From contig WQYB01000007.1 of the NCBI GenBank assembly GCA_009781475.1, positions 1 through 64,000 on the forward strand: DNA of 64,000 nucleotides, in the 5' to 3' direction. A program made the position numbers and the translations under genes. Shown in pieces: positions 30,334 through 41,134 of the stretch (its first letter is position 1; the number at the start of each line of letters is the position of its first letter). Source of the stretch: Treponema sp. GTDB taxonomy: Bacteria; Spirochaetota; Spirochaetia; Treponematales; Breznakiellaceae. Below the pieces are notes generated by a model, which was given only the letters and a program-made list of their open reading frames with translations, ran no database searches and was not told where the DNA came from.

Positions 30334-30362
30334 AATATATTGCATGAACTTTTCTAAGTCAA
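30334..30362 (-). promoter_or_regulatory. Predicted promoter of the caspase-FGE gene
   Basis: Minus strand TTGACT - 17 bp - TATATT, 6 nt before the ATG at 30327. Confidence 0.6.
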
Positions 30363-30393
30363 TATAGGAAGTTAAAGTAAAGGTTTGGCTCCC

Positions 30394-30422
30394 TTGTCCC
30401 AAACCTCATTTCAAGGTAAAAT
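30394..30422 (+). promoter_or_regulatory. Predicted promoter of dnaE
   Basis: TTGTCC - 17 bp - TAAAAT, 8 nt before ATG at 30431. Confidence 0.45.
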
Positions 30423-30430
30423 TCAAAAAT

Positions 30431-33400
30431 ATGGCAAATTTTGTCCATCTTCATGTACATTCTGACTATTCACTTGCAGACGCAGCAGTTTCCATTGAAT
30501 CTTTGGTTAAAAAAGCCGGAGAACTGGGTATGTCCCACCTTGCCCTGACTGATCACGGAAATTTATTCGGAGCGATGGAGTTTATTCAAGCGTGTAAAAA
30601 ATTTGATAACAAGGTAAAACCGATTATAGGCTGCGAAGTTTATGTTTCTCCCGGTTCCCGTTTTGATAAAAGCGGAATGGAACACGAAAATAAATATTAT
30701 CATTTAATTCTTTTATCGGTAAACAGAAAGGGTTATCAAAATCTTGTAAAACTGTGTTCGTATGCATATACCGAAGGTTTTTATTATCGCCCTCGTATAG
30801 ATGAAGAATTATTATCAAAATATCACGAAGGAATAATTGCGTTTTCCGCATGTATTTCAGGCGAAATACCGCGCCTTATAATGAACGGCAAGATGGAAGA
30901 TGCGGTTAAAAAAGCTCTTTTTTACCGTGATCTTTTCGGAAAAGATGAAAAAGGCGAACCTAACTTTTATCTGGAAATACAGGATCATGGCATTACATCC
31001 GAATGGCTGCGTGAAAGTGATTTATCTCAAAAAGAGATAAACGAAAAAATTATAGAAATTTCCGCCAAAACCGGCATACCTTTAGTTGCAACTAACGATG
31101 TTCATTATCTTGAAAAAGATGATTATATTGCGCATGATATCCTGCTTTGTATTGGAACTGCAAAAGTACGTACCGAAGAAAAGCGTAAAAAATATTTCGG
31201 CGATCAGTTTTATTTTAAATCAGCAGATGAAATGGTTTTACTTTTTAAGGATTATCCGCAAGCTGTTGAAAACACCGTAAAAATTGCAAATCGCTGTAAT
31301 ACAGATGTTCCGAATATCGAAGTAAAAGAACTGCCGCAGTATCTTCCCGATTTTGAAATCCCGCAAGGGTTTAATAATACCGATGATTATCTGCGCCACC
31401 TTGCAAATGAAGGGCTTAAAAAACGTTACCAAAAAGAAATGGAAAGTGATACTGAAGCATGGAAAGATATAAAAAAGAGATCAGATTTTGAACTTGATAT
31501 ATTAATCAGTATGGGTTTTACAGGTTATTTTTTAATTGTTTGGGATTTTATAAAATATGCAAGAGAACATGAAATCCCTGTAGGACCCGGTAGGGGTTCT
31601 GGAGCGGGTTCCATAGTTGCGTACTCTCTTCGCATAACGGATATTGATCCTATAAAATACGGTCTTTTATTTGAAAGATTTTTAAATCCCGAACGTATAT
31701 CAATGCCTGATTTTGATATTGACTTTGCAAATTACGGCAGAAATGATGTAAAAAATTATGTCACAGAAAAATACGGTAAAGAAAGAGTAGGGCAGATAAT
31801 CACATTTGGAACTTTAGGAGCAAAACAGGTAATAAAAGATGTTGCAAGAACTTTAGGAATTTCAATTCCTGAATCTGATATGATAACAAAACTTATTCAA
31901 AGAACTCCGGGTATGACGCTGGAAGGAGCGTTTAAAAACGAACCGCGTCTTAAAGAACTTGAAAATGATCTGCGTTATACAGAATTATTCGCGCTTGCGC
32001 GTAAACTGGAAGGACTTAACCGCCATTCATCGATTCATGCTGCAGGAGTTGTAATAGGGAAGTATCCTTTAATAGATTTAATTCCGCTTTATCAGGAAAG
32101 AGAAGATTCAAAAACAGGAAAACTGGGCGGTATTGCGACTCAGTACAGTATGGATTATCTGGAATCATGCGGTATTTTAAAAATGGATTTTTTAGGTCTT
32201 AAAACACTTGATGTTATAAAACACACGGAAGAATTAATACGCCAGCGCGGCGGAAAGTATAAAGATTTTTGTGTTAAAGATCAAAATGAAAATGATAAAA
32301 AAACTTTTAAAATGTTAGGCGAAGGAAACAGTTTCGGAGTATTCCAGTTTGAATCAGACGGTATGCAGGATATTCTAAAGCAAACAAAGCCGAATACCAT
32401 AGAAGATTTAATCGCATTAAATGCCATGTACCGCCCGGGACCCATGCAGAATATTCCGCGTTTTGTCGATTCCAAAAACGGAAAGCAGCAGATAACATAT
32501 CCAGATCCAAGCCTGGAAGGAATTCTTAAAGAAACATACGGAGTTATTGTTTACCAGGAACAGGTAATGCAGGTTGCAAGGATTATTGCAGGTTATAGCA
32601 TGGGTAAAGCAGATATTTTGCGCCGTGCAATGGGAAAAAAGAAAAAAGAAATCCTTGATGAAGAAAAAATACCATTTTTGGAAGGAGCTGCAAAACAGGG
32701 ATTTTCACAGGCAAAGGCAAGCACAATTTATGATATGCTGGTTCCATTCGCCGGATATGGTTTTAATAAAAGTCATGCCGCAGCGTATTCTGTAATCGCA
32801 TATCATACAGCATACCTAAAAGCCAATTTTCCTGCTGAGTTTATGGCAGCTAACCTTACAAACGATATACACAGCGCCGACAAAGACAGGCTTTCCAATT
32901 GTATAGACGAAGCAAGAAGGATGGGGATTCCTGTTGACCCGCCTGATGTAAACAGGTCTGACAGGCTTTTTACCGTTGTAGACGGAAGAATTGTATACGG
33001 GTTATTGGGAATTAAAGGGTTAGGTGAAGTTTCTGCTCAGGAAATTGTAAGAGGAAGACAGGAAGAGCCGTATAAAAGTTTTACAGATTTTTTAGACAAA
33101 GTTGATATTAAAACTGCCGGTAAAAAAGTTATAGAGCTTTTGGTGCAGACAGGAGCCTTTGATCAATTCAATGTAACGCGGGAAACCCTGGAAGGCAACT
33201 TGGAAAGAGCAGTTGAATATGCTTTAAGAAAAAAAGAAGATCAGCAGTTTGGGCAAACAAGCCTTTTTGATGATTCAAATGAAACACAAATGCCTGATTA
33301 TAAATTTGAAGAGTTTGCGCCTATTAGCCGCACTGACAGATTAAATTTGGAAAAGCAGCTTATAGGTTTTTATTTTTCAGGGCATCCGATGGATGAATAT

Positions 33401-34417
33401 AAACAAATATGGCAGGATGTTGTAAATGTAAATCTTTCGCAGATAGAAAATTTAAAACCCGGAAACTGTGTTCTTGTTGGTATTATAAAAAATATTAAAT
33501 CTGTAACTACTGCAAAGGGAACCAAAATGGCTTTTGCAGTGCTTGCAGATTATAACGGAGAAATCGAAGTTACTTTTTTTTCAGGTCCCTGGGAAAGAAT
33601 GATGAACCTGATAAAACCTGACACTGTTTCGATATTAAAAGGCAAAATTGATTATCAAAAAGATAAAGACAAGTACAGTTTTATAGCGGAAAATATTGTA
33701 AACAGGTTTGAAGTAGATGCGGTTGTTAAAGAAGTTAAAGAACTGGAAGAAAAAAATAAAATACATAAAACTACATGGGATTACATGGCAGATTTAAAAA
33801 GTTCATATATACAAAATGCAAAAAAAGGCAGTTATACTATTATAGGTTATTTAAAATCGCTGCGTGATTTTAAAGATAAAAACGGCAATGACATGGCTTT
33901 CGGTACTTTACAGGATTTTGAAGGTGAAATTGATCTTGTGTTTTTCTCAAAAGTTTACGCAGAATGCCGACATCTTTTAAATTTGGATGAAATTACTGCG
34001 TTTAAAGGAAGTATAGACCCAGAAAATGAACGTAACCCTGAAAAAATAAGTTTTAAAGTTACAAGTATGGCGGATTTTCCGCAATTAAATAGAAGCGCTG
34101 CGCGTAAAGAAGCGGCAGGAGAAACTCCGGAAAAACCGGAAATTGTTAAAATTACAGAAAAAAAACCGGATGAAGTTCATATTAAATTAAAAGACGGAGC
34201 GTCAGATAATAATATTGAGTTAAATAAATTACGTGATTTTTTGGCGGAAAATTCCGGATCTCATACTGTTTTTATTCATATTCCTGTTGATGACGAAGAA
34301 AATCCTGTAAAAATTATCAGGGCAAGCTGCGGTTTGGATATTACATCAGAAAATTATGAAAATATAATCGATGATTTAAAAAATATTAATTGTGTAGCGG
34401 ATGTTTGGAGGAAATAA
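30431..34417 (+). CDS. dnaE: DNA polymerase III subunit alpha
   Basis: PHP domain FVHLHVHSDYSLADAA; PGRGSGAGSIVAYSLRITDIDP; PDFDIDF; HHH and OB domains. Confidence 0.97.
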   Translation: MANFVHLHVHSDYSLADAAVSIESLVKKAGELGMSHLALTDHGNLFGAMEFIQACKKFDNKVKPIIGCEVYVSPGSRFDKSGMEHENKYYHLILLSVNRKGYQNLVKLCSYAYTEGFYYRPRIDEELLSKYHEGIIAFSACISGEIPRLIMNGKMEDAVKKALFYRDLFGKDEKGEPNFYLEIQDHGITSEWLRESDLSQKEINEKIIEISAKTGIPLVATNDVHYLEKDDYIAHDILLCIGTAKVRTEEKRKKYFGDQFYFKSADEMVLLFKDYPQAVENTVKIANRCNTDVPNIEVKELPQYLPDFEIPQGFNNTDDYLRHLANEGLKKRYQKEMESDTEAWKDIKKRSDFELDILISMGFTGYFLIVWDFIKYAREHEIPVGPGRGSGAGSIVAYSLRITDIDPIKYGLLFERFLNPERISMPDFDIDFANYGRNDVKNYVTEKYGKERVGQIITFGTLGAKQVIKDVARTLGISIPESDMITKLIQRTPGMTLEGAFKNEPRLKELENDLRYTELFALARKLEGLNRHSSIHAAGVVIGKYPLIDLIPLYQEREDSKTGKLGGIATQYSMDYLESCGILKMDFLGLKTLDVIKHTEELIRQRGGKYKDFCVKDQNENDKKTFKMLGEGNSFGVFQFESDGMQDILKQTKPNTIEDLIALNAMYRPGPMQNIPRFVDSKNGKQQITYPDPSLEGILKETYGVIVYQEQVMQVARIIAGYSMGKADILRRAMGKKKKEILDEEKIPFLEGAAKQGFSQAKASTIYDMLVPFAGYGFNKSHAAAYSVIAYHTAYLKANFPAEFMAANLTNDIHSADKDRLSNCIDEARRMGIPVDPPDVNRSDRLFTVVDGRIVYGLLGIKGLGEVSAQEIVRGRQEEPYKSFTDFLDKVDIKTAGKKVIELLVQTGAFDQFNVTRETLEGNLERAVEYALRKKEDQQFGQTSLFDDSNETQMPDYKFEEFAPISRTDRLNLEKQLIGFYFSGHPMDEYKQIWQDVVNVNLSQIENLKPGNCVLVGIIKNIKSVTTAKGTKMAFAVLADYNGEIEVTFFSGPWERMMNLIKPDTVSILKGKIDYQKDKDKYSFIAENIVNRFEVDAVVKEVKELEEKNKIHKTTWDYMADLKSSYIQNAKKGSYTIIGYLKSLRDFKDKNGNDMAFGTLQDFEGEIDLVFFSKVYAECRHLLNLDEITAFKGSIDPENERNPEKISFKVTSMADFPQLNRSAARKEAAGETPEKPEIVKITEKKPDEVHIKLKDGASDNNIELNKLRDFLAENSGSHTVFIHIPVDDEENPVKIIRASCGLDITSENYENIIDDLKNINCVADVWRK

Positions 34418-34998
34418 TGAGTTTAATATTTCAATCTATTGCAATTGTCATTGGAATTTATTCTTTATTGATATTTATCAGTATTATATTTTCCTGGTTT
34501 AGAGGTTTTGTAAGCGGCGCTCCTGTAACCATAATTAATAAAATAACAGATCCATACCTTAACTGGTGGAGACGTTATCTGAATTTAAGAGTAGGTGTAA
34601 TTGATTTTTCTGTTATTGTGGCAATCATGTTTCTTTATCTATTGCAAAATATATTTTTTATGCTTGCAATACCCGAAAGTTTAACTTTAGGCAATGTTTT
34701 AAATATCTTATTATATTCGATATGGTCAGTTATTCAATTTATTGTAATTTTTTGCCTTATTGTAATTATTCTTAGAGCAATTGCTTTTTTTACAAATCGT
34801 AATATTTATAGCCCCTTTTGGAGGATAATAGATTCAATATCAGGACCCATATTATACCGTTTTAATAGATTGTTTTTTGGAAAAAGAATAGGAAATTACA
34901 TGCAAGGTTTAATTTTATCGGTTTTATTATTAATTGCTGTATTGATTGGCGGAAGGTTTATTGTTAGAATACTTGCCGGTTTTCTTTCTGGTTTATAA
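34417..34998 (+). CDS. YggT family membrane protein
   Basis: Two hydrophobic repeats, FSWFRGFVSG...ITDPYLNWWRRYLNLRVGVIDFSVIV; ATG overlaps the dnaE stop. Confidence 0.75.
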   Translation: MSLIFQSIAIVIGIYSLLIFISIIFSWFRGFVSGAPVTIINKITDPYLNWWRRYLNLRVGVIDFSVIVAIMFLYLLQNIFFMLAIPESLTLGNVLNILLYSIWSVIQFIVIFCLIVIILRAIAFFTNRNIYSPFWRIIDSISGPILYRFNRLFFGKRIGNYMQGLILSVLLLIAVLIGGRFIVRILAGFLSGL

Positions 34999-35003
34999 AT
35001 AAA

Positions 35004-37079
35004 ATGTTTTTACGTAATATAACGGAGCCGATTAAGGCAGTCAGCGGAATTAAAGCAGCGTCTGTACAAAATCTTTCAAAACTTGGAATAAACACAGTTT
35101 CAGATATTATTGTACATTATCCTCGTGATTGGGAAAATAGAAAAGTTCTTGTTCCTTTAAAGGATTTTCAAAATAATATTGTTTGTACAATAGTTACAGT
35201 TATTGACAGAACATTTATGGGGTACGGAAATACAAAAGCCATGAAGCTATTTATAGAAGATGAATCTGCTAGAGCTGTATTATTGTGTTTTAACTTAAAA
35301 AGACGAAGTTATATGGAAAAACAATTTGAGGTTGGAACAAAACACATGATTTGGGGGAAATTTAAATATATAAAAGGAGAAATACAATCGAGCTCTTTTA
35401 ATTACGGATCACCTTTATCAAATAAAAACTTTGGAAAGATATTACCTGTTTATCCGCTTACTGCAGGATTAAATCAAAATGATTTTCGGAAATTTACGGA
35501 TATATTTTTAAAAAAATATATTAACAGCGTTGAAGACGAACTGCCTGCCGGTATTATTGAAAAATATGATCTATTGCAGAAAAAAGATGCAATAAATGAA
35601 ATTCATTATCCGTCATCAATGGATTTGCTTGAAAAAGCAAAAAAAACCATTATATATGAAGAGCTTTTTTATCTTGAAGTAATGATCGCCAGACGGACAA
35701 TAGAAAGAAAAAAAAATGTAAAAAATATCTTAAATGTAAATGATAAAATAAATATTTCTCTTACGCCGCTGCAGCAGCATCTTTTAAAAAGGCTTCCTTT
35801 TCAATTAACAAAAGGACAGATGGACGCAGTTTTGGAAATTAATCAGGATATGTCATCAAATATTCCAATGGCTCGCCTTTTACAGGGAGATGTCGGCTCA
35901 GGTAAAACACTGGTTTCATTCATGGCTGCCTTAAAAGCGGTAGAAGAAAAAGGACAAGCTGCGATTATGGCTCCGACAGAATTACTTGCAAGGCAGCATG
36001 CAGAAAATGCGGCTAAACTGCTGGAACCTATGGGAATTAGAATTGCTTTTCTTACAGGAAATGTAAAATCGGCAGGCAGAAAAGAACTTTTGAAAAATTT
36101 AAAAAACGCAATGGTAGATATAGTTATTGGAACCCACGCTCTTTTTTCAAAAGATGTAGAATACAAAAATTTAAAACTTGTTATAATTGACGAACAGCAT
36201 CGTTTTGGCGTAACTCAGCGTTCTTTAATTATGTCAAAAGGAGATTCACCTGCACTTTTAATGATGAGTGCAACACCAATTCCGCGTTCATTGGCGCTGA
36301 CAATTTTTGGTGACATGGATGTATCTATTATTAAAGATAACCCGCCAGGAAGAAAACAAATTATAACTCATCTTGCAAAAGAATCAAATGAAAAAAAAGT
36401 TTATGATTTTGTACGAAAAGAAATAATAAAAGGAAGACAGGCGTATTTTGTTTACCCTCTGATAGCAGACGGGGAAGAAATAAAAGACGCGCAGTCGATG
36501 GCGCAGCGTCTTTCAAAAAAAATATTTCCGGACAGCAAAGTAGCTCTTATTCATTCTAAAATTCCTGATGAAGAAAAAAAACAGACAATGGATAATTTTA
36601 GAAAGGGTGATATTAATATTTTAGCGGCTACTAGCGTAGTAGAAGTTGGAGTTGATGTGCCGAATGCTACTTGTATGGTAATTGAACACGCCGAACGCTT
36701 TGGTTTATCTGCTCTCCATCAATTACGGGGACGTGTAGGAAGAGGGCAGGAGCAGTCATATTGCTTTTTGGTTTATTCCGATGAATATACAGAAGATGCA
36801 AAAAATCGCCTGCTTGTAATGCTTGAAAATTCAGACGGTTTTATTATTGCAGAAGAAGATTTAAAAATAAGAGGTCCGGGACAGATAACAGGTATAGAGC
36901 AATCAGGGTATCTTTCATTAGGACTTGCAAATCCGGTGCGTGATTTTGAAGAATTAAAAAAAGCCCGTGATGATGTTTTTTCGATTTTAGAAAATGATCC
37001 TGATCTTTTACTTGAAAACAACAGAATAATCGCAAGGGTTTTACAGGAAGCTCCGCCATTTAATGAAGTAACACTTTAA
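35004..37079 (+). CDS. recG: ATP-dependent DNA helicase RecG
   Basis: LLQGDVGSGKTLVS, DEQHRFGVTQR, MSATPIPRSLALTIFGDMD, HQLRGRVGRG. Confidence 0.96.
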   Translation: MFLRNITEPIKAVSGIKAASVQNLSKLGINTVSDIIVHYPRDWENRKVLVPLKDFQNNIVCTIVTVIDRTFMGYGNTKAMKLFIEDESARAVLLCFNLKRRSYMEKQFEVGTKHMIWGKFKYIKGEIQSSSFNYGSPLSNKNFGKILPVYPLTAGLNQNDFRKFTDIFLKKYINSVEDELPAGIIEKYDLLQKKDAINEIHYPSSMDLLEKAKKTIIYEELFYLEVMIARRTIERKKNVKNILNVNDKINISLTPLQQHLLKRLPFQLTKGQMDAVLEINQDMSSNIPMARLLQGDVGSGKTLVSFMAALKAVEEKGQAAIMAPTELLARQHAENAAKLLEPMGIRIAFLTGNVKSAGRKELLKNLKNAMVDIVIGTHALFSKDVEYKNLKLVIIDEQHRFGVTQRSLIMSKGDSPALLMMSATPIPRSLALTIFGDMDVSIIKDNPPGRKQIITHLAKESNEKKVYDFVRKEIIKGRQAYFVYPLIADGEEIKDAQSMAQRLSKKIFPDSKVALIHSKIPDEEKKQTMDNFRKGDINILAATSVVEVGVDVPNATCMVIEHAERFGLSALHQLRGRVGRGQEQSYCFLVYSDEYTEDAKNRLLVMLENSDGFIIAEEDLKIRGPGQITGIEQSGYLSLGLANPVRDFEELKKARDDVFSILENDPDLLLENNRIIARVLQEAPPFNEVTL

Positions 37080-37085
37080 AAAATC

Positions 37086-39152
37086 CTAGCCAAGCATTGC
37101 TTTTATTTGAGCAATATATTTTTCAGCTTGATCATCGTCTATTATATCTTTTTCTTTAACATGAGATGTAAGTAAATCCTTTGGTATTTCTTCAAGAAAC
37201 GGGGAAGGATTACATTCTTTTGTATTTTGAAGATGACGGCGGCTGCGGCAGCTTGTTATGTACAATTTTTCACGGGCTCTTGTAATCGCTACATAAAAAA
37301 GCCGTCTTTCTTCTTCGATGTTTCCTGAAATGCTGTCGCCGGATTCTTCCAGACTTTTTTCATGAGGGATTAGTCCCTCTTCTGCGCCGGCAATAAAAAC
37401 AACAGGAAACTCAAGTCCTTTTGCGCTGTGAATTGTCATTAGATTCACCTTGCTTTCGTTGTCTTCTTCTCCATCATCTCGTGTGATAAGGCTTATACGA
37501 TTAAGCCAGGGATAAAGCCCGGCATCAAGATTATCAGGATCAGATTCCCAGTTTTCTATCATCTTTATAAAATATTCTATATTACTGTATTTCCATCTTG
37601 CTTTTTTTTCATCTTTGCCGTGTTCAAGAACAAGATAGCTCCAGTAATCGATTTCATTAATTAATTTTAAAACACATCGTGAAAGTTTCCATGGTTTTCC
37701 GTCTTCTTCCTGACGTTCCAGTAAAAGTGTACGAAAATTTTCTATCATGGCAGCAAATTCTTCTATTTCGGTTGCAGCTCCTTTTTCCTGGAAAAGACCT
37801 TGCTGTCCCTGAGAACGAGCGTAATTTAATCTTGTTATTGAATCCCATATACTGATGGAGTTTTTTTTCGCGGTTTCATTTAATAAAGCAATTGTTGTTT
37901 TTCCAATACCTCTTCTTGGAGTATTAATAATCCTTAAAAGACTTACATCATCATCAGGATTTGCAATAACTCTAAGATATGATGTAATATCTTTAATTTC
38001 TTTACGTTGAAAAAAACTTGTTCCGCCCGATACTCGGTAAGGAATATTTTCCGAAAGGAACGCTTCTTCAATATTGCGGGAAAGGGAATTTGTTCTTGTA
38101 AGAACGCCGAAATCGCGGTATTTAAAGTTTTCGCCGATTATTAATGATCTGATTTGACTTGCGATAAATTCCGCTTCGGCTGTTTCATTTTCAGGATAAT
38201 AAAGCTCTATAGGCTTTCCTCCTTCTTTAGGCGACCAGAGAACTTTATCTTTTCTTCCGGTATTATGTGATATAACCCCGTTAGCTGCGTTTAATATTGC
38301 AGAAGTTGACCTATAATTCTGTTCAAGTTTAATTTCTTTACAAGCTGGAAAGTTTTTTTCGAATAATAAAATATTTTCAAAATTAGCGCCTCGCCAGGAA
38401 TAAATAGACTGGTCATCGTCTCCTACTACACAAATATTGGCGTTTTCATCTTTGGTTAACAATCTTAATAATTTATATTGAAGCAAACTGGTATCCTGAA
38501 ACTCATCTACAAGTATATACTTGTATTTGTTTTTGTATTTTTGTAAAACATCGGCATTAGTCTGTAAAAGTTCCAGTGGAATAGTTAAAAGATCGTCAAA
38601 ATCAACAGCATTATATATTTTTAAAGATTGCTGGTATTCATTATATACATTTTGTAAATCCATTCCAAAAAGATTAGCGCTTTCCTTCCATTGTACTAAC
38701 CCTGTTTTTATTTTGGAAAAAAATTGATTTAATAAATAAATATCTATTTTATGAGAAAACATTTTACATTCACGAAGTGATTCTTTTATTAAAGTCATTT
38801 TGTCGGTTTCATCATATATAGAAAAATTCTTTCTAAAACCTAAAAGTTCGCTGTTATCTTTTATAATGGTCAGTCCAAATGCATGAAATGTGCTTACAGT
38901 AAGGCTTTGCATTTTTTTTGCGGTTAACTCTTTTATCCTATGTTCCATTTCACGAGCGGCTTTATTTGTAAAAGTAAGAGCCAAAATGGAAGATTGAGTA
39001 ATTCCTTTTTCCAGCATATATGCAATTCGGTAAGTTATAACTCTTGTTTTTCCAGAACCCGCACCTGCGATAATTAAAACAGGACCTTCGATACTGGTCA
39101 CTGCCATTTTTTGAGGTTCGTTAAGATCGTTTATTAAATTGATTTTAGCCAT
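37086..39152 (-). CDS. UvrD/PcrA/Rep-type superfamily 1 DNA helicase
   Basis: LNEPQKMAVTSIEGPVLIIAGAGSGKTRVITYRIAYML; VGDDDQSIYSWRGA; TIHSAKGLEFPVVFIAG. Confidence 0.95.
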   Translation of the reverse strand: MAKINLINDLNEPQKMAVTSIEGPVLIIAGAGSGKTRVITYRIAYMLEKGITQSSILALTFTNKAAREMEHRIKELTAKKMQSLTVSTFHAFGLTIIKDNSELLGFRKNFSIYDETDKMTLIKESLRECKMFSHKIDIYLLNQFFSKIKTGLVQWKESANLFGMDLQNVYNEYQQSLKIYNAVDFDDLLTIPLELLQTNADVLQKYKNKYKYILVDEFQDTSLLQYKLLRLLTKDENANICVVGDDDQSIYSWRGANFENILLFEKNFPACKEIKLEQNYRSTSAILNAANGVISHNTGRKDKVLWSPKEGGKPIELYYPENETAEAEFIASQIRSLIIGENFKYRDFGVLTRTNSLSRNIEEAFLSENIPYRVSGGTSFFQRKEIKDITSYLRVIANPDDDVSLLRIINTPRRGIGKTTIALLNETAKKNSISIWDSITRLNYARSQGQQGLFQEKGAATEIEEFAAMIENFRTLLLERQEEDGKPWKLSRCVLKLINEIDYWSYLVLEHGKDEKKARWKYSNIEYFIKMIENWESDPDNLDAGLYPWLNRISLITRDDGEEDNESKVNLMTIHSAKGLEFPVVFIAGAEEGLIPHEKSLEESGDSISGNIEEERRLFYVAITRAREKLYITSCRSRRHLQNTKECNPSPFLEEIPKDLLTSHVKEKDIIDDDQAEKYIAQIKAMLG

Positions 39153-39159
39153 TTTATCA

Positions 39160-39756
39160 TTATGTTACTTTTATTAATAAATCAGCGATTAACTTACCGG
39201 CTTTACCGCGGTGGCTTAATGCATTTTTTTCATCTGCTGATGCTTGTGCCAGAGTACAATTAAGATGCGGAACAAAAAAAATCGGATCATAACCAAAGCC
39301 GCCATCACCTCTCATTTGGCTTTTTTCTACAATTTCGCCTTCAAGTGTTTCCTGCACAATGTAAAAACGATTGTTGTCAAGTAAAAGCGCCATAGAGCAT
39401 ACGAAGCGGGCGGTTCTTACAGAATTATCCCCAAGCTCGTCAAGCAGCATTATATTTTGCTGGAGGCTTGTCAGTTTTTTTCCGTTTTCCATTCCGTAGC
39501 GGGCAGATAAAACACCAGGTCTTCCGTCAAGGCCGTCAACGCAAAGACCTGAATCATCTGCTATAACAACTTCATTTTTTCCAAGTAATTTATATAATTC
39601 CCTCGCTTTAATTAAAGAGTTTTCATAAAAAGTTTGACCTGTTTCTTCAGGGTTAAATGAATACCCTTCATCAGCCGGAATTTTTAAATCTCTGCCAAGA
39701 ATTGCCGCAAGCTCATCTTTTTTGTGCCTATTATTTGTAGCGAACCATATATTCAT
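39160..39756 (-). CDS. rdgB: RdgB/HAM1 family non-canonical purine NTP pyrophosphatase
   Basis: IWFATNNRHKKDELAAIL, ADDSGLCVDGLDGRPGVLSARY, FGYDPIFFVP. Confidence 0.95.
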   Translation of the reverse strand: MNIWFATNNRHKKDELAAILGRDLKIPADEGYSFNPEETGQTFYENSLIKARELYKLLGKNEVVIADDSGLCVDGLDGRPGVLSARYGMENGKKLTSLQQNIMLLDELGDNSVRTARFVCSMALLLDNNRFYIVQETLEGEIVEKSQMRGDGGFGYDPIFFVPHLNCTLAQASADEKNALSHRGKAGKLIADLLIKVT

Positions 39757-39809
39757 AAATATCATTGTAGACTTTTTTTTATATTCAATCTATACTTTAT
39801 ACAATAGAT

Positions 39810-40469
39810 ATGAAAATTAATTTAAGAATAAATAAATATATCCCGGTTGCTTTAGCTGCGTTTGTTATATTAATAATTGTTTCGTGTAAAATGTCCGAAC
39901 CTAAAATTACTTATGGTTTTTTACAGCTTGTGCAGTATCAGGGAGATGCCGGACTGCAGGAATATTTTTCATTTTTTATTCTGCCGGAAGATGATGATGG
40001 AATAGAAAACCTGGATGAATTATTCCTTTATCATGACAGAGAACAGCTTCGCTGGAATATAAAAAGCGATGAATGGCTGCGTTATGTGTATGACGGAAAA
40101 GAATGGATTGGCACTAGAAGTCTTGCTTTGCCTCAAGGCAGTCTTCCGCAGGGAGTTTACAGGGCTGTACTGGTAAATAAAGGCGGAGAAAGTTCACAAA
40201 GAAATTTTACATTTGACGGAGTTGTACGCTATCCGTTTCCTGAATTAAGAATTAGCGGCGGGTCTTACACTGTTATTTCACAATGGCCTGTAAACCGTTT
40301 TGTATGTTATGATAGCTCTGGAAATTATATTTATACCATTACTCTGGATTCCTTGACAGGCAATGTGTCACAGTTAAGGCTGCCGTCAAATACACTTACA
40401 GTAGCTTTATGGGCAGAAGACGAGGATAATTATTGCAGCGCTTTTACGGATGTGGTTCCATTATACTGA
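39810..40469 (+). CDS. hypothetical lipoprotein
   Basis: N-terminal signal peptide with IIVSCK lipobox; no family recognised. Confidence 0.6.
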   Translation: MKINLRINKYIPVALAAFVILIIVSCKMSEPKITYGFLQLVQYQGDAGLQEYFSFFILPEDDDGIENLDELFLYHDREQLRWNIKSDEWLRYVYDGKEWIGTRSLALPQGSLPQGVYRAVLVNKGGESSQRNFTFDGVVRYPFPELRISGGSYTVISQWPVNRFVCYDSSGNYIYTITLDSLTGNVSQLRLPSNTLTVALWAEDEDNYCSAFTDVVPLY

Positions 40470-41134
40470 TGTTTAAAAGTTATGTAATACGTGCGGGACG
40501 TTGTACTGCAGCTCAAAAAAAAGCATACGAAGCTCATTGTGCTGATTTTTTAATTCCTGTCAGTGATGATAAATTAGTATTTTCCGATTTTTTTAAAAAT
40601 GATAATTTAACAGTTGAAATTGGTTTTGGCAGCGGCTTTGCAACTGCCGAAATAGCACAGGCTAACCCTGATAAAAATTATCTTGGTATTGAAGTTCATA
40701 AACCCGGTATTGGGCGGCTGTTATGGGAAATTGAAAACCGTAATCTTTCAAATATCAGAATAATCGAATATGATGCAGTACAAGTTTTTGAAAAAATGAT
40801 TCCTTCAGATTCGCTTGATGCCATTCATATTTTTTTTCCCGATCCCTGGCCTAAAAAAAGACATCGAAAACGCCGATTAATTCAAAGACCATTTACTAAT
40901 ATTCTTGCAAGTTGTCTAAAAGCGGGAGGTTATTTATATATGGTAACTGATTGGGAGGATTATGCTGCTCATGCTTTGGAAGAACTGACATTAACTGATT
41001 CACTTAAAAATATGTATGATGATTTTGCGCCAATTCAATCCTGGAGACCTAAAACAAGATTTGAAAACAAAGGATTAGAAAAGGAGCATAAGATAAATGA
41101 GATTTATTTTACAAGAAGGCTTTTATGCTCTTAA
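40469..41134 (+). CDS. trmB: tRNA (guanine-N7-)-methyltransferase
   Basis: VEIGFGSGFATAEIAQANPDKNYLGIEVH, IHIFFPDPWPKKRHRKRRLIQ; ATG overlaps upstream TGA. Confidence 0.95.
   Translation: MFKSYVIRAGRCTAAQKKAYEAHCADFLIPVSDDKLVFSDFFKNDNLTVEIGFGSGFATAEIAQANPDKNYLGIEVHKPGIGRLLWEIENRNLSNIRIIEYDAVQVFEKMIPSDSLDAIHIFFPDPWPKKRHRKRRLIQRPFTNILASCLKAGGYLYMVTDWEDYAAHALEELTLTDSLKNMYDDFAPIQSWRPKTRFENKGLEKEHKINEIYFTRRLLCS

Noticed and set aside
37080-37090. Terminator between convergent recG and the UvrD-type helicase gene
   Set aside because: Only 6 bp between stop codons and no stem-loop visible.
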